Shown here one piece after another: positions 41,980-51,810 of a stretch of 64,000 nucleotides of DNA; position 1 is the stretch's first letter, and every line of letters starts with the position of its first letter. Both the position numbers and the translations under genes were made by a program. This DNA comes from Kocuria rosea (GTDB lineage Bacteria > Actinomycetota > Actinomycetes > Actinomycetales > Micrococcaceae), in contig NZ_CP035103.1 of assembly GCF_006094695.1 (NCBI RefSeq), positions 1,922,001 through 1,986,000 on the forward strand. The letters run 5' to 3'. The notes under the pieces were generated by a model that saw nothing but the letters and a program-made list of their open reading frames with translations, was not told the origin of the DNA and made no database searches.

Positions 41980-42909
41980 TCACTCCGGACCGCCCCGCAG
42001 CACGTCCACGTGCACGTGGTCGAGGTGGCGCAGGATCTCGTTGCCGGGCTCGGGCGCGTCGTAGTCCCGCCACCGCCCCCGCGAGCTGTGCACGCTCCAG
42101 AAGCGGTCGTCGAAGATGACGTACTGGACGTCCAGGTCCTCGGCGTGCGCGACCAGCCAGTGGGCCAGCAGCCACCCCTCGCGCCGGTTCTCCTCGGTCA
42201 CGGGGCGGAAGAAGACGTCGACGGCGCGGCCGTCGTAGTGCGTCGACTCCTCGCCGTGCCCCTGGCCGACGCCGCAGGGGGCGAACCCGCCCAGACTCTG
42301 CTCTCCGAACACCTCGGTCATCGCTGCGCGCACCCGCTCGGCGCGCGGGGTCAGGCCGGTTGCGGTCAGCTGCTGCTGCGGCAGGTCGTCGGCCGCTGAG
42401 CCCCGGCAGCTCAGGCTCGCGCCGGCGTCCTCGGGTGGTCCGTCGGCCAGGCGCCGCAGCACCGCCGGGTCGAGGCCGGAGGTGTCCGGGGCCTCCACCC
42501 CGCGGGCGGCGAGCGCCACCGCGGTCGTGGCCCGCTTCGCCTCCTCGCGGTCGAGCCCGACCGCTCCGTCCGCGGTCTCGACGACGCACTCGGCACCCCA
42601 GGTCAGCCCGCCGTCTCCGGTGCGCAGGCCGCTGATCAGGCCGGGCCCGAGGAGCACCAGTGCTCCCGCCAGCATCCCGAGCACGAGAAGCAGTGCGAGG
42701 AGCGAGCGCAGGGGGCGGCTCCGGTCCCGGTGCGCGGTGCCGGCGGTTCTGGTGGTTCTGGCGGCGATGATGCACCTGCTTCCGCTCGGGGTGTGGGGAT
42801 GCCGGCTCCAGCACAGCAGGCGGACCTGGCGAGAACCTGCACGAGACGTGCAGGAAACCGGCTCGTGGCCCCTTGACAGCCCGGTGTGATCCGTATCATG
42901 CTGGACCAC
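41980..42909 (-). CDS. Membrane-anchored protein with ARB_07466-like C-terminal domain
   Basis: A protein of up to 309 residues. A hydrophobic anchor lies at about residues 67-92 (LRSLLALLLVLGMLAGALVL). Residues 190-305 form the ARB_07466-like domain: LTPRAERVRAAMTEVFG, THYDGRAVDVFFRPVTEEN, then VQYVIFDDRFWS and ILRHLDHVHVDVL. The conserved His/Asp residues (HYDGRAVDV, DHVHVDV) resemble the zinc-binding residues of M15 D,D-peptidases. Possible role in cell-wall handling outside the membrane. The start is uncertain: ATG at 42909 would overlap the promoter of the divergent GntR gene, but I see no better start before the anchor. Confidence 0.7.
   Translation of the reverse strand: MVQHDTDHTGLSRGHEPVSCTSRAGSRQVRLLCWSRHPHTPSGSRCIIAARTTRTAGTAHRDRSRPLRSLLALLLVLGMLAGALVLLGPGLISGLRTGDGGLTWGAECVVETADGAVGLDREEAKRATTAVALAARGVEAPDTSGLDPAVLRRLADGPPEDAGASLSCRGSAADDLPQQQLTATGLTPRAERVRAAMTEVFGEQSLGGFAPCGVGQGHGEESTHYDGRAVDVFFRPVTEENRREGWLLAHWLVAHAEDLDVQYVIFDDRFWSVHSSRGRWRDYDAPEPGNEILRHLDHVHVDVLRGGPE
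42873..42899 (+). promoter_or_regulatory. Promoter of the asparagine operon with a possible GntR operator
   Basis: TTGACA (42873-42878) is followed 15 bp later by TATCAT (42894-42899), a good -10 at short spacing. TGAT-CCGT-ATCA (42887-42898) is a palindrome covering the spacer and -10, a plausible site for the GntR protein it precedes. Confidence 0.5.
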
Positions 42910-42937
42910 ATGAACCTGTCAGACAGCCGGACAGCCG

Positions 42938-43597
42938 GTGGAGCGCTTCAGTGCGGCGGAGGCCGTCTTCAAGGACCTGCTCGCGCAGATCCGGGAGGGG
43001 CGCCTCGCCGTGGGGGAGAAGCTGCCCTCGGAGGCTGCGCTGGCCCAGGGGTACGGCGTGAGCCGGTCCGTGATCCGCGAGGCGCTGCGCTCCTGCGCGG
43101 CGCTGGGCCTGACCGTCAGCCGCACCGGCAAGGGGACGTTCGTCGTCTCCCAGCGGGTGGCCGAGGACCTGGCCCTGGGCGCGTACTCGGCCCGGGACCT
43201 GCACGAGGCCCGGCCGCACATCGAGGTCCCCGCGGCCGGTCTCGCCGCGCGCCGCCGCACCGAGGAGGACGTGCGCTTCCTGCAGGACGTCGTGGCGGCG
43301 ATGGCGGCCGAGGACGACCCCCAGGCCTGGGTCGAGCTGGACACCAGCTTCCACGCCGCCGTCGCCCGGATCAGCCACAACCGGGTGTTCGAGAAGGTCA
43401 TCGCCGACATCCGCGAGGCGCTCTTCCACCAGTCCGAGACCCTCAACGTGGTGGCGGCCCGCCAGAAGCGCTCGGACGAGGAGCACCTGCGCATCTTCCA
43501 CGCGATCCGCGACGGCGCGGCCGACGAGGCGGAAGCGGCCATGCAGGACCACCTCGCGGCCGTGCGCGGCGCCCTCGGCGCCATCACCGGCGAGTAG
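42938..43597 (+). CDS. GntR-family (FadR subfamily) regulator of asparagine use
   Basis: A 219-residue regulator. Residues 7-70 form the winged helix (FKDLLAQIREGRLAVGEKLPS, then LAQGYGVSRSVIREALRSCA). The helical FCD effector domain follows with the metal-binding pattern ELDTSFHAAVARISHN, SDEEHLRIFHAI and AMQDHLAAVRGAL. The start is GTG at 42938 with only a poor ribosome binding site; the beginning MERFSAAEAVFKDLL fits the family. First gene in a cluster with asparaginase, aspartase and permease, so probably a repressor sensing Asn, Asp or a related acid. Confidence 0.87.
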   Translation: MERFSAAEAVFKDLLAQIREGRLAVGEKLPSEAALAQGYGVSRSVIREALRSCAALGLTVSRTGKGTFVVSQRVAEDLALGAYSARDLHEARPHIEVPAAGLAARRRTEEDVRFLQDVVAAMAAEDDPQAWVELDTSFHAAVARISHNRVFEKVIADIREALFHQSETLNVVAARQKRSDEEHLRIFHAIRDGAADEAEAAMQDHLAAVRGALGAITGE

Positions 43598-43781
43598 CCC
43601 GCCGGCCGTCCCGGCCACTGTTCCGGCCTCCCCGGCCTCCGCCCGGGCAGCCGCGGTCCTCGCCCTGCTCGCCCGTCCTCCTGCCCTCGACCCTGCCCTC
43701 CGTTCCGCGCGGGGCGCCCTCCGGCGCCTCCCTCCGGCGCGCGCCCCCGCCCGCACCGATCACCTCCAGCAAGGACCCAGC
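43598..43781 (+). other. C-rich, G-poor leader before the asparaginase gene
   Basis: 184 bp without a gene. From 43605 to 43770 the plus strand has far more C than G (for example CCTCCTGCCCTCGACCCTGC), unlike the neighbouring coding DNA. Unstructured C-rich RNA is typical of Rho loading sites, so this may be a place of Rho-dependent control. Inference only. Confidence 0.35.
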
Positions 43782-44780
43782 ATGACCACCGCAGCCCTCG
43801 GGGCACCCCTGTCCACCGCCCGCCCGCAGCACGTGCCCGTCGCCGAACAGGTCCGCGACGGCGTCGTCGAGAGCGTCCACCACGGCTCGCTCGTGGCCAC
43901 GGACGCCGCCGGGCGGATCCTGCTCGAGGCCGGAGACCCCCTGGCCCTCTTCTACCCCCGCTCCTCCCTCAAGCCGCTGCAGGCGGTGGCCATGCTCCGC
44001 GCCGGCCTCGAGCTGCCCGGGCCCCTGCTGGCACTGGCCGCGGCCAGCCACTCCGGGGCGCCCCGGCACCGCGACGGCGCGCGCCGCATCCTCGCCGGCC
44101 ACGGCGCGGACGAGACCGCCCTGGAGAACGTGCCCGACCTGCCGTACGGGCCCGCCGAACGGGCCGCCGCCCTGCGCGCCGGCGAAGGGCCCACCCGCCT
44201 GGCCCAGAACTGCTCCGGCAAGCACGCCGCCATGGTCGCCACCTGCCGGGTCAACGGCTGGCCCGTGGCCGGCTACACCGACCCCGGCCACCCGCTGCAG
44301 CTGCTGATCGGCGAGGTCGTGGCGGAGCTGACCGGCGAACCGCTGGGGCCCGGCAGCACCGACGGCTGCGGCACCCCCCTGCACGCCGTCACCCTCCGGG
44401 GCATGGCCACCGCCTTCGCCCGGCTGGCCTCCGCCGCCCCGGGCACGCCCGAGGCCTGGGTCGCGTCCGCCATGACCGGGCACCCCGAGCAGGTGGCCGG
44501 CGAGGGCCGTGACGTCACGGAGCTCATGCGCAGGGTCCCCGGTCTGCTCGCCAAGGACGGCTTCGAGGGCCTGCAGCTCGTGGGCCTGCCGGACGGGCGC
44601 GGTCTGGCCGTGAAGATCGCCGACGGCGCCGACCGCGCCCGGATGCCGGTGACCGTGCAGGCCCTGCAGCGGCTCGGGGTGGACCCCGCGGCGCTCGCCG
44701 GCCTGGGCCGGGTCCCCGTGCTCGGCGGGGGCCGCACCGTGGGGTCGCTGCACGCCGTCGCCCTCGCCGCCGCCCCCTGA
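43782..44780 (+). CDS. Asparaginase (thermolabile, Rhizobium AnsA-like class)
   Basis: A 332-residue asparaginase of the type 3 family, not related to E. coli AnsA/AnsB. Family motifs are FYPRSSLKPLQAVAM (the S-S-x-K catalytic pair), AAASHSGAPRHRDGARRIL, QNCSGKHAAMVATCRVNGW (Cys-Ser-Gly-Lys, metal and active site) and STDGCGTPLHAVTLRGMA. It hydrolyses Asn to Asp and ammonia. The ATG at 43782 follows CAAGGACCCAGC. Operon context with aspartase and an Asn permease supports the assignment strongly. Confidence 0.9.
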   Translation: MTTAALGAPLSTARPQHVPVAEQVRDGVVESVHHGSLVATDAAGRILLEAGDPLALFYPRSSLKPLQAVAMLRAGLELPGPLLALAAASHSGAPRHRDGARRILAGHGADETALENVPDLPYGPAERAAALRAGEGPTRLAQNCSGKHAAMVATCRVNGWPVAGYTDPGHPLQLLIGEVVAELTGEPLGPGSTDGCGTPLHAVTLRGMATAFARLASAAPGTPEAWVASAMTGHPEQVAGEGRDVTELMRRVPGLLAKDGFEGLQLVGLPDGRGLAVKIADGADRARMPVTVQALQRLGVDPAALAGLGRVPVLGGGRTVGSLHAVALAAAP

Positions 44781-44822
44781 GCCACTGCTCGCTGTCCCTC
44801 CCGCTCCATGAGAGACCGCCCT

Positions 44823-44864
44823 CGTCCCGCTGACCCACCGTCCCGCTGACCCACCGTCCCGCTG
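44823..44864 (+). repeat. 16-bp tandem repeat, 2.6 copies
   Basis: CGTCCCGCTGACCCAC occurs at 44823-44838 and 44839-44854, with a partial third copy CGTCCCGCTG at 44855-44864. It lies in the C-rich spacer between the asparaginase and aspartase genes and does not code for protein. It may be prone to copy-number change. Confidence 0.85.
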
Positions 44865-44905
44865 CCGTCCACCACCTCGTGACACCCGAGAGAACCGAGA
44901 GAACC

Positions 44906-46309
<1,404 letters not shown>

Positions 46310-46351
46310 CCCGTCCACGAGCTCTTCCGCCACCACCCAGGAGACCGAGCC

Positions 46352-47884
46352 ATGCCACCTGTGTCCGTCCACCACCCGGACCGGCGCCACGCCACCCCGG
46401 CCCAGCCGCCGACCGCCGCCCTCGACGTGCTCCACGCGGAGGACGAGGGCTACCACAAGGGGCTCAAGCCCCGGCAGATCCAGATGATCGCGATCGGCGG
46501 CGCCATCGGCACCGGCCTGTTCATGGGCGCCGGCGGGCGGCTGGCCAGCGCCGGGCCCGCCCTCGTGCTCGTCTACGCGGTCTGCGGCTTCTTCGCGTTC
46601 CTCATCCTGCGCGCCCTGGGCGAGCTCGTCGTGCGCCGCCCGTCCTCGGGCTCCTTCGTCTCCTACGCCCGGGAGTTCTACGGCGAGAAGGCGGCCTTCT
46701 TCACCGGCTGGCTGTACTGGCTCAACTGGGCCATGACCGCGATCGTGGACATCACCGCCGTGGCGCTGTACATGAAGTTCTTCGCCCGGTACTGGGCTCC
46801 CGTCGGGGACGTCCCCCAGTGGCAGTACGCCCTGGCCGCCCTGCTGCTCGTCCTCGGGCTGAACCTCGTCTCGGTCAAGGTCTTCGGCGAGCTCGAGTTC
46901 TGGTTCGCCCTCATCAAGGTGGCCGCGCTCTCCGCCTTCCTGGTGGTCGGGATCTGGCTGGTGCTCTTCGGCACCCCGGCCGACGGCCAGGAGGTGGGCC
47001 TGTCCCTCATCGGCCACAACGGCGGGCTCCTGCCCAATGGTCTGCTGCCGGCGGTCGTCGTGATCCAGGGCGTGGTCTTCGCCTACGCGTCCATCGAGCT
47101 GATCGGCACCGCGGCCGGTGAGACGGAGCACCCCGAGAAGGTCATGCCGCGCGCCGTGAACACGGTGATCGTGCGCATCGCGGTCTTCTACGTCGGGTCG
47201 CTGACCCTGCTGTCCCTGCTCCTGCCCTACACCGCCTACAAGGCGGGGGAGAGCCCGTTCGTGACGTTCTTCGGCTCCATCGGCGTGGCCGGCATGGACA
47301 CCGTGATGAACCTCGTGGTGCTCACCGCGGCCCTGTCCTCGCTCAACGCCGGGCTCTACTCCACGGGCCGGATCCTGCGCTCGATGTCCCTGGCCGGATC
47401 GGCCCCCCGCTTCGCGGGCCGGATGAACCGGGCCGGCGTCCCGTACGGCGGCATCGTGCTGACGGCGGCGGTGGCCGTGCTGGGCGTGGTGCTCAACGCC
47501 CTGGTGCCGGCCCAGGCCTTCGAGATCGTGCTGAACCTCGCTTCGGTCGGTATCATCAGCGCCTGGGCGATGATCATGCTCTGCCACCTCCGGCTCGTCT
47601 CCTGGTCCCGGCAGGGCAGGGCGGAGCGCCCCGGCTTCCGGCTCCCCGGCGCGCCCTTCACCGGTTGGCTGACCCTGGCGTTCCTCGTGAGCGTCGTCGT
47701 GCTGATGGCCTTCGACTCCCCGATCGGGACCTGGACTGTCGCCTCCCTGCTGCTGCTCGTGCCGCTGCTGGTCCTCGGCTGGTACCGGTGCCGGGACCGG
47801 GTGCACGCGATCGCCGCGGCCCATGCCGCCGTCGCCCGGACCGCCCCGGCGGCCTCCGCGGAGACGGGGCCGCCCGTCCGGTAG
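46352..47884 (+). CDS. ansP: L-asparagine permease (APC amino-acid transporter)
   Basis: A 510-residue APC-family transporter with 12 hydrophobic helices. The N-terminal [20 protein letters not shown] followed by FMGAGGRL is the usual first helix with the GAIGTGLF substrate motif. Later come [20 protein letters not shown], the [15 protein letters not shown] helix, [20 protein letters not shown] and [19 protein letters not shown]. These are closest to AnsP. It imports Asn by proton symport. 42 bp behind aspA; last gene of the operon. The GC-rich start region offers no strong ribosome binding site except AGGAGACC. Confidence 0.92.
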   Translation: MPPVSVHHPDRRHATPAQPPTAALDVLHAEDEGYHKGLKPRQIQMIAIGGAIGTGLFMGAGGRLASAGPALVLVYAVCGFFAFLILRALGELVVRRPSSGSFVSYAREFYGEKAAFFTGWLYWLNWAMTAIVDITAVALYMKFFARYWAPVGDVPQWQYALAALLLVLGLNLVSVKVFGELEFWFALIKVAALSAFLVVGIWLVLFGTPADGQEVGLSLIGHNGGLLPNGLLPAVVVIQGVVFAYASIELIGTAAGETEHPEKVMPRAVNTVIVRIAVFYVGSLTLLSLLLPYTAYKAGESPFVTFFGSIGVAGMDTVMNLVVLTAALSSLNAGLYSTGRILRSMSLAGSAPRFAGRMNRAGVPYGGIVLTAAVAVLGVVLNALVPAQAFEIVLNLASVGIISAWAMIMLCHLRLVSWSRQGRAERPGFRLPGAPFTGWLTLAFLVSVVVLMAFDSPIGTWTVASLLLLVPLLVLGWYRCRDRVHAIAAAHAAVARTAPAASAETGPPVR

Positions 47885-47921
47885 GGCCCCGCCCCGGGGG
47901 CGCGGCATCCGCGCACCCGGC

Positions 47922-48647
47922 TCACGGACGTCCGGACCCCCGGCTCGCCTCCGCCCGGCCGGCGGCGATCTGGGCGGCCCAGCGCACCCGGAAGGGCCGC
48001 CGATCCGGGTCCGTCGTCCGCGGCGGCTCGACGGCCGGCTCCGCGGCCCCGGTGTCCGTCCCGGCGGTCTGCTGCCGGGGCCGAGGGGAGGCGTGGCGTC
48101 GGGCGGCCGCCACCGCCTCTGCCCGGCGCTGCTCGGCCTCCGCCGCGGCGCGCTGGTCCGGCGAGCGCATCGGGGTGCCGTCCTGGTGGGTCCAGGTGCG
48201 CAGGCGGGCGGCGAACCAGGCGCCTGGGTTCTCGATCCCGGTGACCGAGTCGTGGGTGTAGCGCACGCTCTGCGGGGTCCAGTCCAGGGCGTGCAGGACG
48301 TCTGCGACGGTCCACCCGGCCTCGAAGTGCGGCCCGGCCACGGCCACGGCGTAGGCGGTGGTGATCCGGCGCAGCACCAGCGCGTGGTGCTGGAGCTCCA
48401 GTCCGGCCCGCCGGAGCACCTGTTGCCGGTCCCGCCGGGTCGGCGCCGTCGTCGTCGGCCGCACTGCCGCGTGGGCCGGCCACAGCGGAGCTGTCCGCCG
48501 GGCCAGGGCGGCCTTGACCTCCCGCCGCTGCGCGTCGGCTCCGGCAGCGGGCCGGGGCGCGGCAGGGGCCCTCGAGGCAGGCTCCGCGCGCACGTGCGGG
48601 GGAGGGCCCGACCTTTCCGTGGGAACCGGGTCGACGTTGCGATCCAC
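47922..48647 (-). CDS. Helical DNA-binding-like protein, replication-protein-like, unknown function
   Basis: A 241-residue protein of mostly charged, Ala/Arg-rich sequence. Its core GWTVADVLHALDWTPQSVRY, THDSVTGIENPGAWFAARLR, TWTHQDGTPM looks like a compact helix-turn-helix domain, similar to the C-terminal half of actinobacterial plasmid replication or transfer proteins (PGAWxxxRL pattern). The first 80 and last 70 residues are low-complexity. GTG at 48647 has AGAGGAGG eight bases upstream. Convergent with ansP. The role is unknown; an origin as part of an integrated plasmid is possible but no other such genes are near. Confidence 0.6.
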   Translation of the reverse strand: MDRNVDPVPTERSGPPPHVRAEPASRAPAAPRPAAGADAQRREVKAALARRTAPLWPAHAAVRPTTTAPTRRDRQQVLRRAGLELQHHALVLRRITTAYAVAVAGPHFEAGWTVADVLHALDWTPQSVRYTHDSVTGIENPGAWFAARLRTWTHQDGTPMRSPDQRAAAEAEQRRAEAVAAARRHASPRPRQQTAGTDTGAAEPAVEPPRTTDPDRRPFRVRWAAQIAAGRAEASRGSGRP

Positions 48648-48726
48648 TGGCGTTGCCTCCTCTGCCGAATCGTCGGTGGTGTTCTCCGGACCCGGGGCCG
48701 GCCCGTGGGCAGGAGCCCAGGATCCC

Positions 48727-49119
48727 TCAGTCCGCACCGGACTGGACGACCAGCAGCATCGTGCCCTCGGGATCACGGACGTAGGCGACGGTCTCGCCCC
48801 ACGGCATGGCCTCCGCATCGACAGGCACGGCCGCACCGGCCCGGCGGGCGGCGTCGAGGACGGCCGGAAGGTCCTCGACGTAGACGCACAGGTCCACCGC
48901 GTGGCCGGTCGCGGGCAGCGGGGTGTCGCCGTACCGTGCCGCCGTGGTGCCGACGCCCAGGCCCAGCTGACCGTCTCCCACCCGCAGGACGAGGAAGACC
49001 GGCTCTCCCGTTCCGGGGAACCGGTACGTCTGTTCGGCGTGGAACACCTCTTCGTAGAAGGCCCCGGTGCCGACCAGATCCGCACAGTTGACGATGGGGA
49101 ACAGCTCCTGCCCGGTCAT
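48727..49119 (-). CDS. VOC-family protein (glyoxalase-like)
   Basis: A 130-residue glyoxalase-fold protein. The N-terminal half holds IVNCADLVGTGAFYEEVFHA, the centre FLVLRVGDGQLGLGVGT and the end ETVAYVRDPEGTMLLVVQSG. The divergent, shortened metal sites (His/Glu not clearly aligned) favour a bleomycin-resistance-type binding role over a lyase. ATG at 49119 begins MTGQELFPIVN. The next gene in the same direction starts 79 bp on. Function not further defined. Confidence 0.82.
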   Translation of the reverse strand: MTGQELFPIVNCADLVGTGAFYEEVFHAEQTYRFPGTGEPVFLVLRVGDGQLGLGVGTTAARYGDTPLPATGHAVDLCVYVEDLPAVLDAARRAGAAVPVDAEAMPWGETVAYVRDPEGTMLLVVQSGAD

Positions 49120-49155
49120 GGTCCGACAGTACCGGGATGTGCTCTACTCGGTCGC

Positions 49156-49950
49156 ATGAGCGGTGACTCCCTGCCCGAGGTCCCCACGGCCGACGACTTC
49201 CGCGCACTGGCGCGCAGCTCGCCGTGGCGGTTCACCACCGTGCACTTCACCCACCGGCGGCAGCGGGACGCCGGGAGCACTCCGGACGGCGAACCGGTCG
49301 AGGCCTGGCTCGACCGGCGGCTCGGCCGTGTGGTCGTCCGCTCCTCCGGGGGCGTCGAGGTCGCCGAAGGGCCTCCCTACGGTGCGGCGGTGAGTCTGGT
49401 GACCTGCGACGACGACGCGGAGGGCGCCGTTCCGTCACCGCCGCCGCCGGAGCCGGAGGTGGTGCTGCGCCCGGACGGTCTGGTCGCCCGGCGCCCGGAG
49501 GACTGGCACTTCGACCACGGTGATCCGATGTGGCAGGACTACCGGTGGACGGCCATGCTCGACCCGGCCGAGCTGAGCCGGGGAGTGGACGTCAGCGAGG
49601 TCGTCGCCACGACACTGCGGGGCCGCCTCACCTGGTCGGCCGCCTGCCGGCCGCTGCTCGGTGCCGGCGAGGACAGGGAGAACGGCTACACCCCGCGGTG
49701 CGGGTGCTGCCCTCTGCTGGACAGTGCCGCCAGCCGGATCCACGAGTACGGCCGTGAGGACCCGACCCTCACCAGCGGCGACCTCGCCACGGTCTACCGC
49801 GTGCACCTCGACGTGCAGACGGGCATCGTCGTGGACATCACCCCGCTGGACGGCCTCGACGGCACCGGCCTCAGCAACGAGCTCCACGCCGTCGACGCAC
49901 CGCTGGACCCTCCGCCGCAGGGACCGGAGCAGCCGGGCCGCCCTGCCTGA
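49156..49950 (+). CDS. Hypothetical protein with CGCC motif
   Basis: A 264-residue soluble protein. It starts MSGDSLPEVPTADDFRALAR, contains WRFTTVHFTHRR, a WxxDHGDPMWQDYRWTAMLDP stretch near residue 125 and a cluster TPRCGCCPLLDS near 185. The C-terminal part LATVYRVHLDVQTGIVVDIT is regular beta-rich. The CGCC cluster could bind metal, but a full ligand set is not visible. The family is not recognised, though the sequence looks like a coherent globular protein. ATG at 49156 is divergent from the VOC gene, 36 bp between starts. Confidence 0.62.
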   Translation: MSGDSLPEVPTADDFRALARSSPWRFTTVHFTHRRQRDAGSTPDGEPVEAWLDRRLGRVVVRSSGGVEVAEGPPYGAAVSLVTCDDDAEGAVPSPPPPEPEVVLRPDGLVARRPEDWHFDHGDPMWQDYRWTAMLDPAELSRGVDVSEVVATTLRGRLTWSAACRPLLGAGEDRENGYTPRCGCCPLLDSAASRIHEYGREDPTLTSGDLATVYRVHLDVQTGIVVDITPLDGLDGTGLSNELHAVDAPLDPPPQGPEQPGRPA

Positions 49951-50026
49951 GGCGGCCGCCGTCGAGGACCTCGTGGACCGGGCCTGACCCGAGGGCACGG
50001 CGCGGCCGAGGGCCTCGACCCTCCGG

Positions 50027-50329
50027 TCACCGCCGCGAGGCGCGCCGGCCCAGGAGCCAGCCGGCGCAGAAGGCCCACAGGACGAGCCCGGCCACCACAC
50101 CGGCCCACCCCGCCGTGGCCTCCGGGGTCACCAGGGTCATGGCCGGGAACGCCGCGTCGCCCGGCGAGGCTTCCGCGAACCACCCGAACGACGCCTCCGC
50201 CGGGTGGAGCAGCACCAGCAGCGCCCCGCCCAGCACCAGGAGACCGCCGAGACACGCCAGGACCACCCACCAGGGCGGCATGCGGCGAGGCGGAACGGAC
50301 GGAGGGACGGCGGGGCCGGCGGCGTTCAT
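50027..50329 (-). CDS. Small two-helix membrane protein, unknown function
   Basis: A 100-residue protein: Pro-rich N terminus ([15 protein letters not shown]), hydrophobic helix VVLACLGGLLVLGGALLVLL, an exposed loop of about 30 residues rich in acidic and aromatic residues, then helix WAGVVAGLVLWAFCAGWLLG and a basic tail RRASRR. By the positive-inside rule both ends are cytoplasmic. Divergent from murT; no family recognised. Confidence 0.55.
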   Translation of the reverse strand: MNAAGPAVPPSVPPRRMPPWWVVLACLGGLLVLGGALLVLLHPAEASFGWFAEASPGDAAFPAMTLVTPEATAGWAGVVAGLVLWAFCAGWLLGRRASRR

Positions 50330-50487
50330 GGTCCGACCCTACGGCCGGTGCGCCGCCCGTCCACAGCACCCCGCCGCGACACCGTGTCGTGCGTCGTCGT
50401 CGCCCGTCCCCCCTGCGGCCTGGGGGGACGCGCGGACCGCCCGCCCCAGGCGCACCCGGGTGCCCGCCGCCGCCGGGGCGCAGACCA

Positions 50488-50493
50488 TAGGAT
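50488..50493 (+). promoter_or_regulatory. murT -10 element, message probably leaderless
   Basis: TAGGAT lies eight bases before ATG 50501, so transcription would start at or one base before the start codon. This favours 50501 over the in-frame ATG at 50492 and means no ribosome binding site is needed. Confidence 0.45.
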
Positions 50494-50500
50494 GGAGCGC

Positions 50501-51799
50501 ATGTCCAGACCCCACGTGCGCCTGCTCGGCCAAGGCATCCGGTACCTGACCACCCTGCGCGGCGGAGGCTCCGCCTTCCCCGGCCTCGTGATGGAGCGGC
50601 TGCACCCCGGGTTCGTGGCCGAGGAGCTCGCGAAGCTGCCGCACGGCGTGGTGCTCATCAGCGGCACCAACGGCAAGACGACCACCACCAAGATGGCCGT
50701 CCAGCTGCTGCGCTCGCAGGGCTACAGGGTCTTCACCAACCGCACCGGCTCCAACTTCGTGCGCGGCGTGGCCGCCGCCCTGCTCGGGGAGATGAGCCTC
50801 ACGGGCCGCCTCGACGCGGACGTCGCCGTGCTCGAGCTCGACGAGGCGCACGCCGTGCACTTCGTCAAGCAGGTCAAGCCCCGCCACGCGCTGCTGCTCA
50901 ACGTGATGCGCGACCAGCTCGACCGCTTCGGCGAGATCGACACCACCCGGCGGATGCTCGCCCAGATCGCGGCGGCCACCACGGGCACCGTGGTCCTCAA
51001 CCGGGAGGACCCCCGGATCGTGTCCCTCGCGGAGCACGTCCCCGAGGGCACGCAGACCCGCTGGTTCGGGCTGTCCGCCCCGCTGCGGCCCATGTTCCCC
51101 TCCGACGACGACATGCGCTCGGCCGGCGGTCCCGACGCCGAGGCCGACCACGAGGCGGAGCTGGCGCCCCGGCCGGCCGCCGACGTGGAGCTGACGTCCT
51201 TCGAGGCGAACCGGGTCCGGCTCACGGTGGGCGGGGAGGCCGTCGAGACCACCGTGGAGCTCTACGGCGTCTACAACATGTACAACGCGGCGGCCGCGCT
51301 CGCGCTGGCGCTCGCCGTGGCCGGCCCCGACGCGGACCGCGCCGCGCTGGTGGACGAGCTCTCCCGCGTCACCCCCGCCTTCGGCCGCGGGGAGACCATC
51401 ACCGTGGACGGCCGGCCGCTGCAGCTGCTGCTCGTGAAGAACCCCGCCGGGTTCCGCCTCTCGCTGGCCTCGGCGCGGCCGGGCGACTACGCCACGATGA
51501 TCGCCATCAACGACGAGTACGCCGACGGCCGCGACGTCTCCTGGCTGTGGGACGTGGACTTCCACTCCCTGCGCTCCGGCGGCGTGGACGTGGTCTCCGG
51601 CACCCGGGCGTGGGACATGGCCCTGCGCCTGGACTACGACGAGGTCACGGTGCGCGACGTGGTCCCGGGCCTCGGCGACGCCCTGCGGCGCTTCGTCGCC
51701 GGGGCCGGGGACCGGCCGATGCGCGTCTTCTGCACCTACACGTCCATGCTCGAGCTGCGCCGGGAGCTGTCCCGCGTGGCCGAGGTCGCCGAGATCTGA
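50501..51799 (+). CDS. murT: Lipid II isoglutaminyl synthase, MurT subunit
   Basis: A 432-residue Mur-ligase-family protein that with GatD amidates the D-Glu of lipid II. The ATP-binding loop is VLISGTNGKTTTTKMAVQLL near residue 50, then VLELDEAHAVHFV and LLNVMRDQLDRFGEIDTT. The C-terminal DUF1727 domain has MIAINDEYADGRDVSWLWDVDF, which includes the Asp used for catalysis. The protein contains only one cysteine, near its end. The four-cysteine zinc ribbon expected between the central-domain strands (residues about 190-230) is replaced by an acidic linker (PSDDDMRSAGGPDAEADHEA). It ends 11 bp before gatD. Confident in identity; the missing ribbon is unusual. Confidence 0.92.
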   Translation: MSRPHVRLLGQGIRYLTTLRGGGSAFPGLVMERLHPGFVAEELAKLPHGVVLISGTNGKTTTTKMAVQLLRSQGYRVFTNRTGSNFVRGVAAALLGEMSLTGRLDADVAVLELDEAHAVHFVKQVKPRHALLLNVMRDQLDRFGEIDTTRRMLAQIAAATTGTVVLNREDPRIVSLAEHVPEGTQTRWFGLSAPLRPMFPSDDDMRSAGGPDAEADHEAELAPRPAADVELTSFEANRVRLTVGGEAVETTVELYGVYNMYNAAAALALALAVAGPDADRAALVDELSRVTPAFGRGETITVDGRPLQLLLVKNPAGFRLSLASARPGDYATMIAINDEYADGRDVSWLWDVDFHSLRSGGVDVVSGTRAWDMALRLDYDEVTVRDVVPGLGDALRRFVAGAGDRPMRVFCTYTSMLELRRELSRVAEVAEI

Positions 51800-51810
51800 G
51801 CGGAGCCCCC

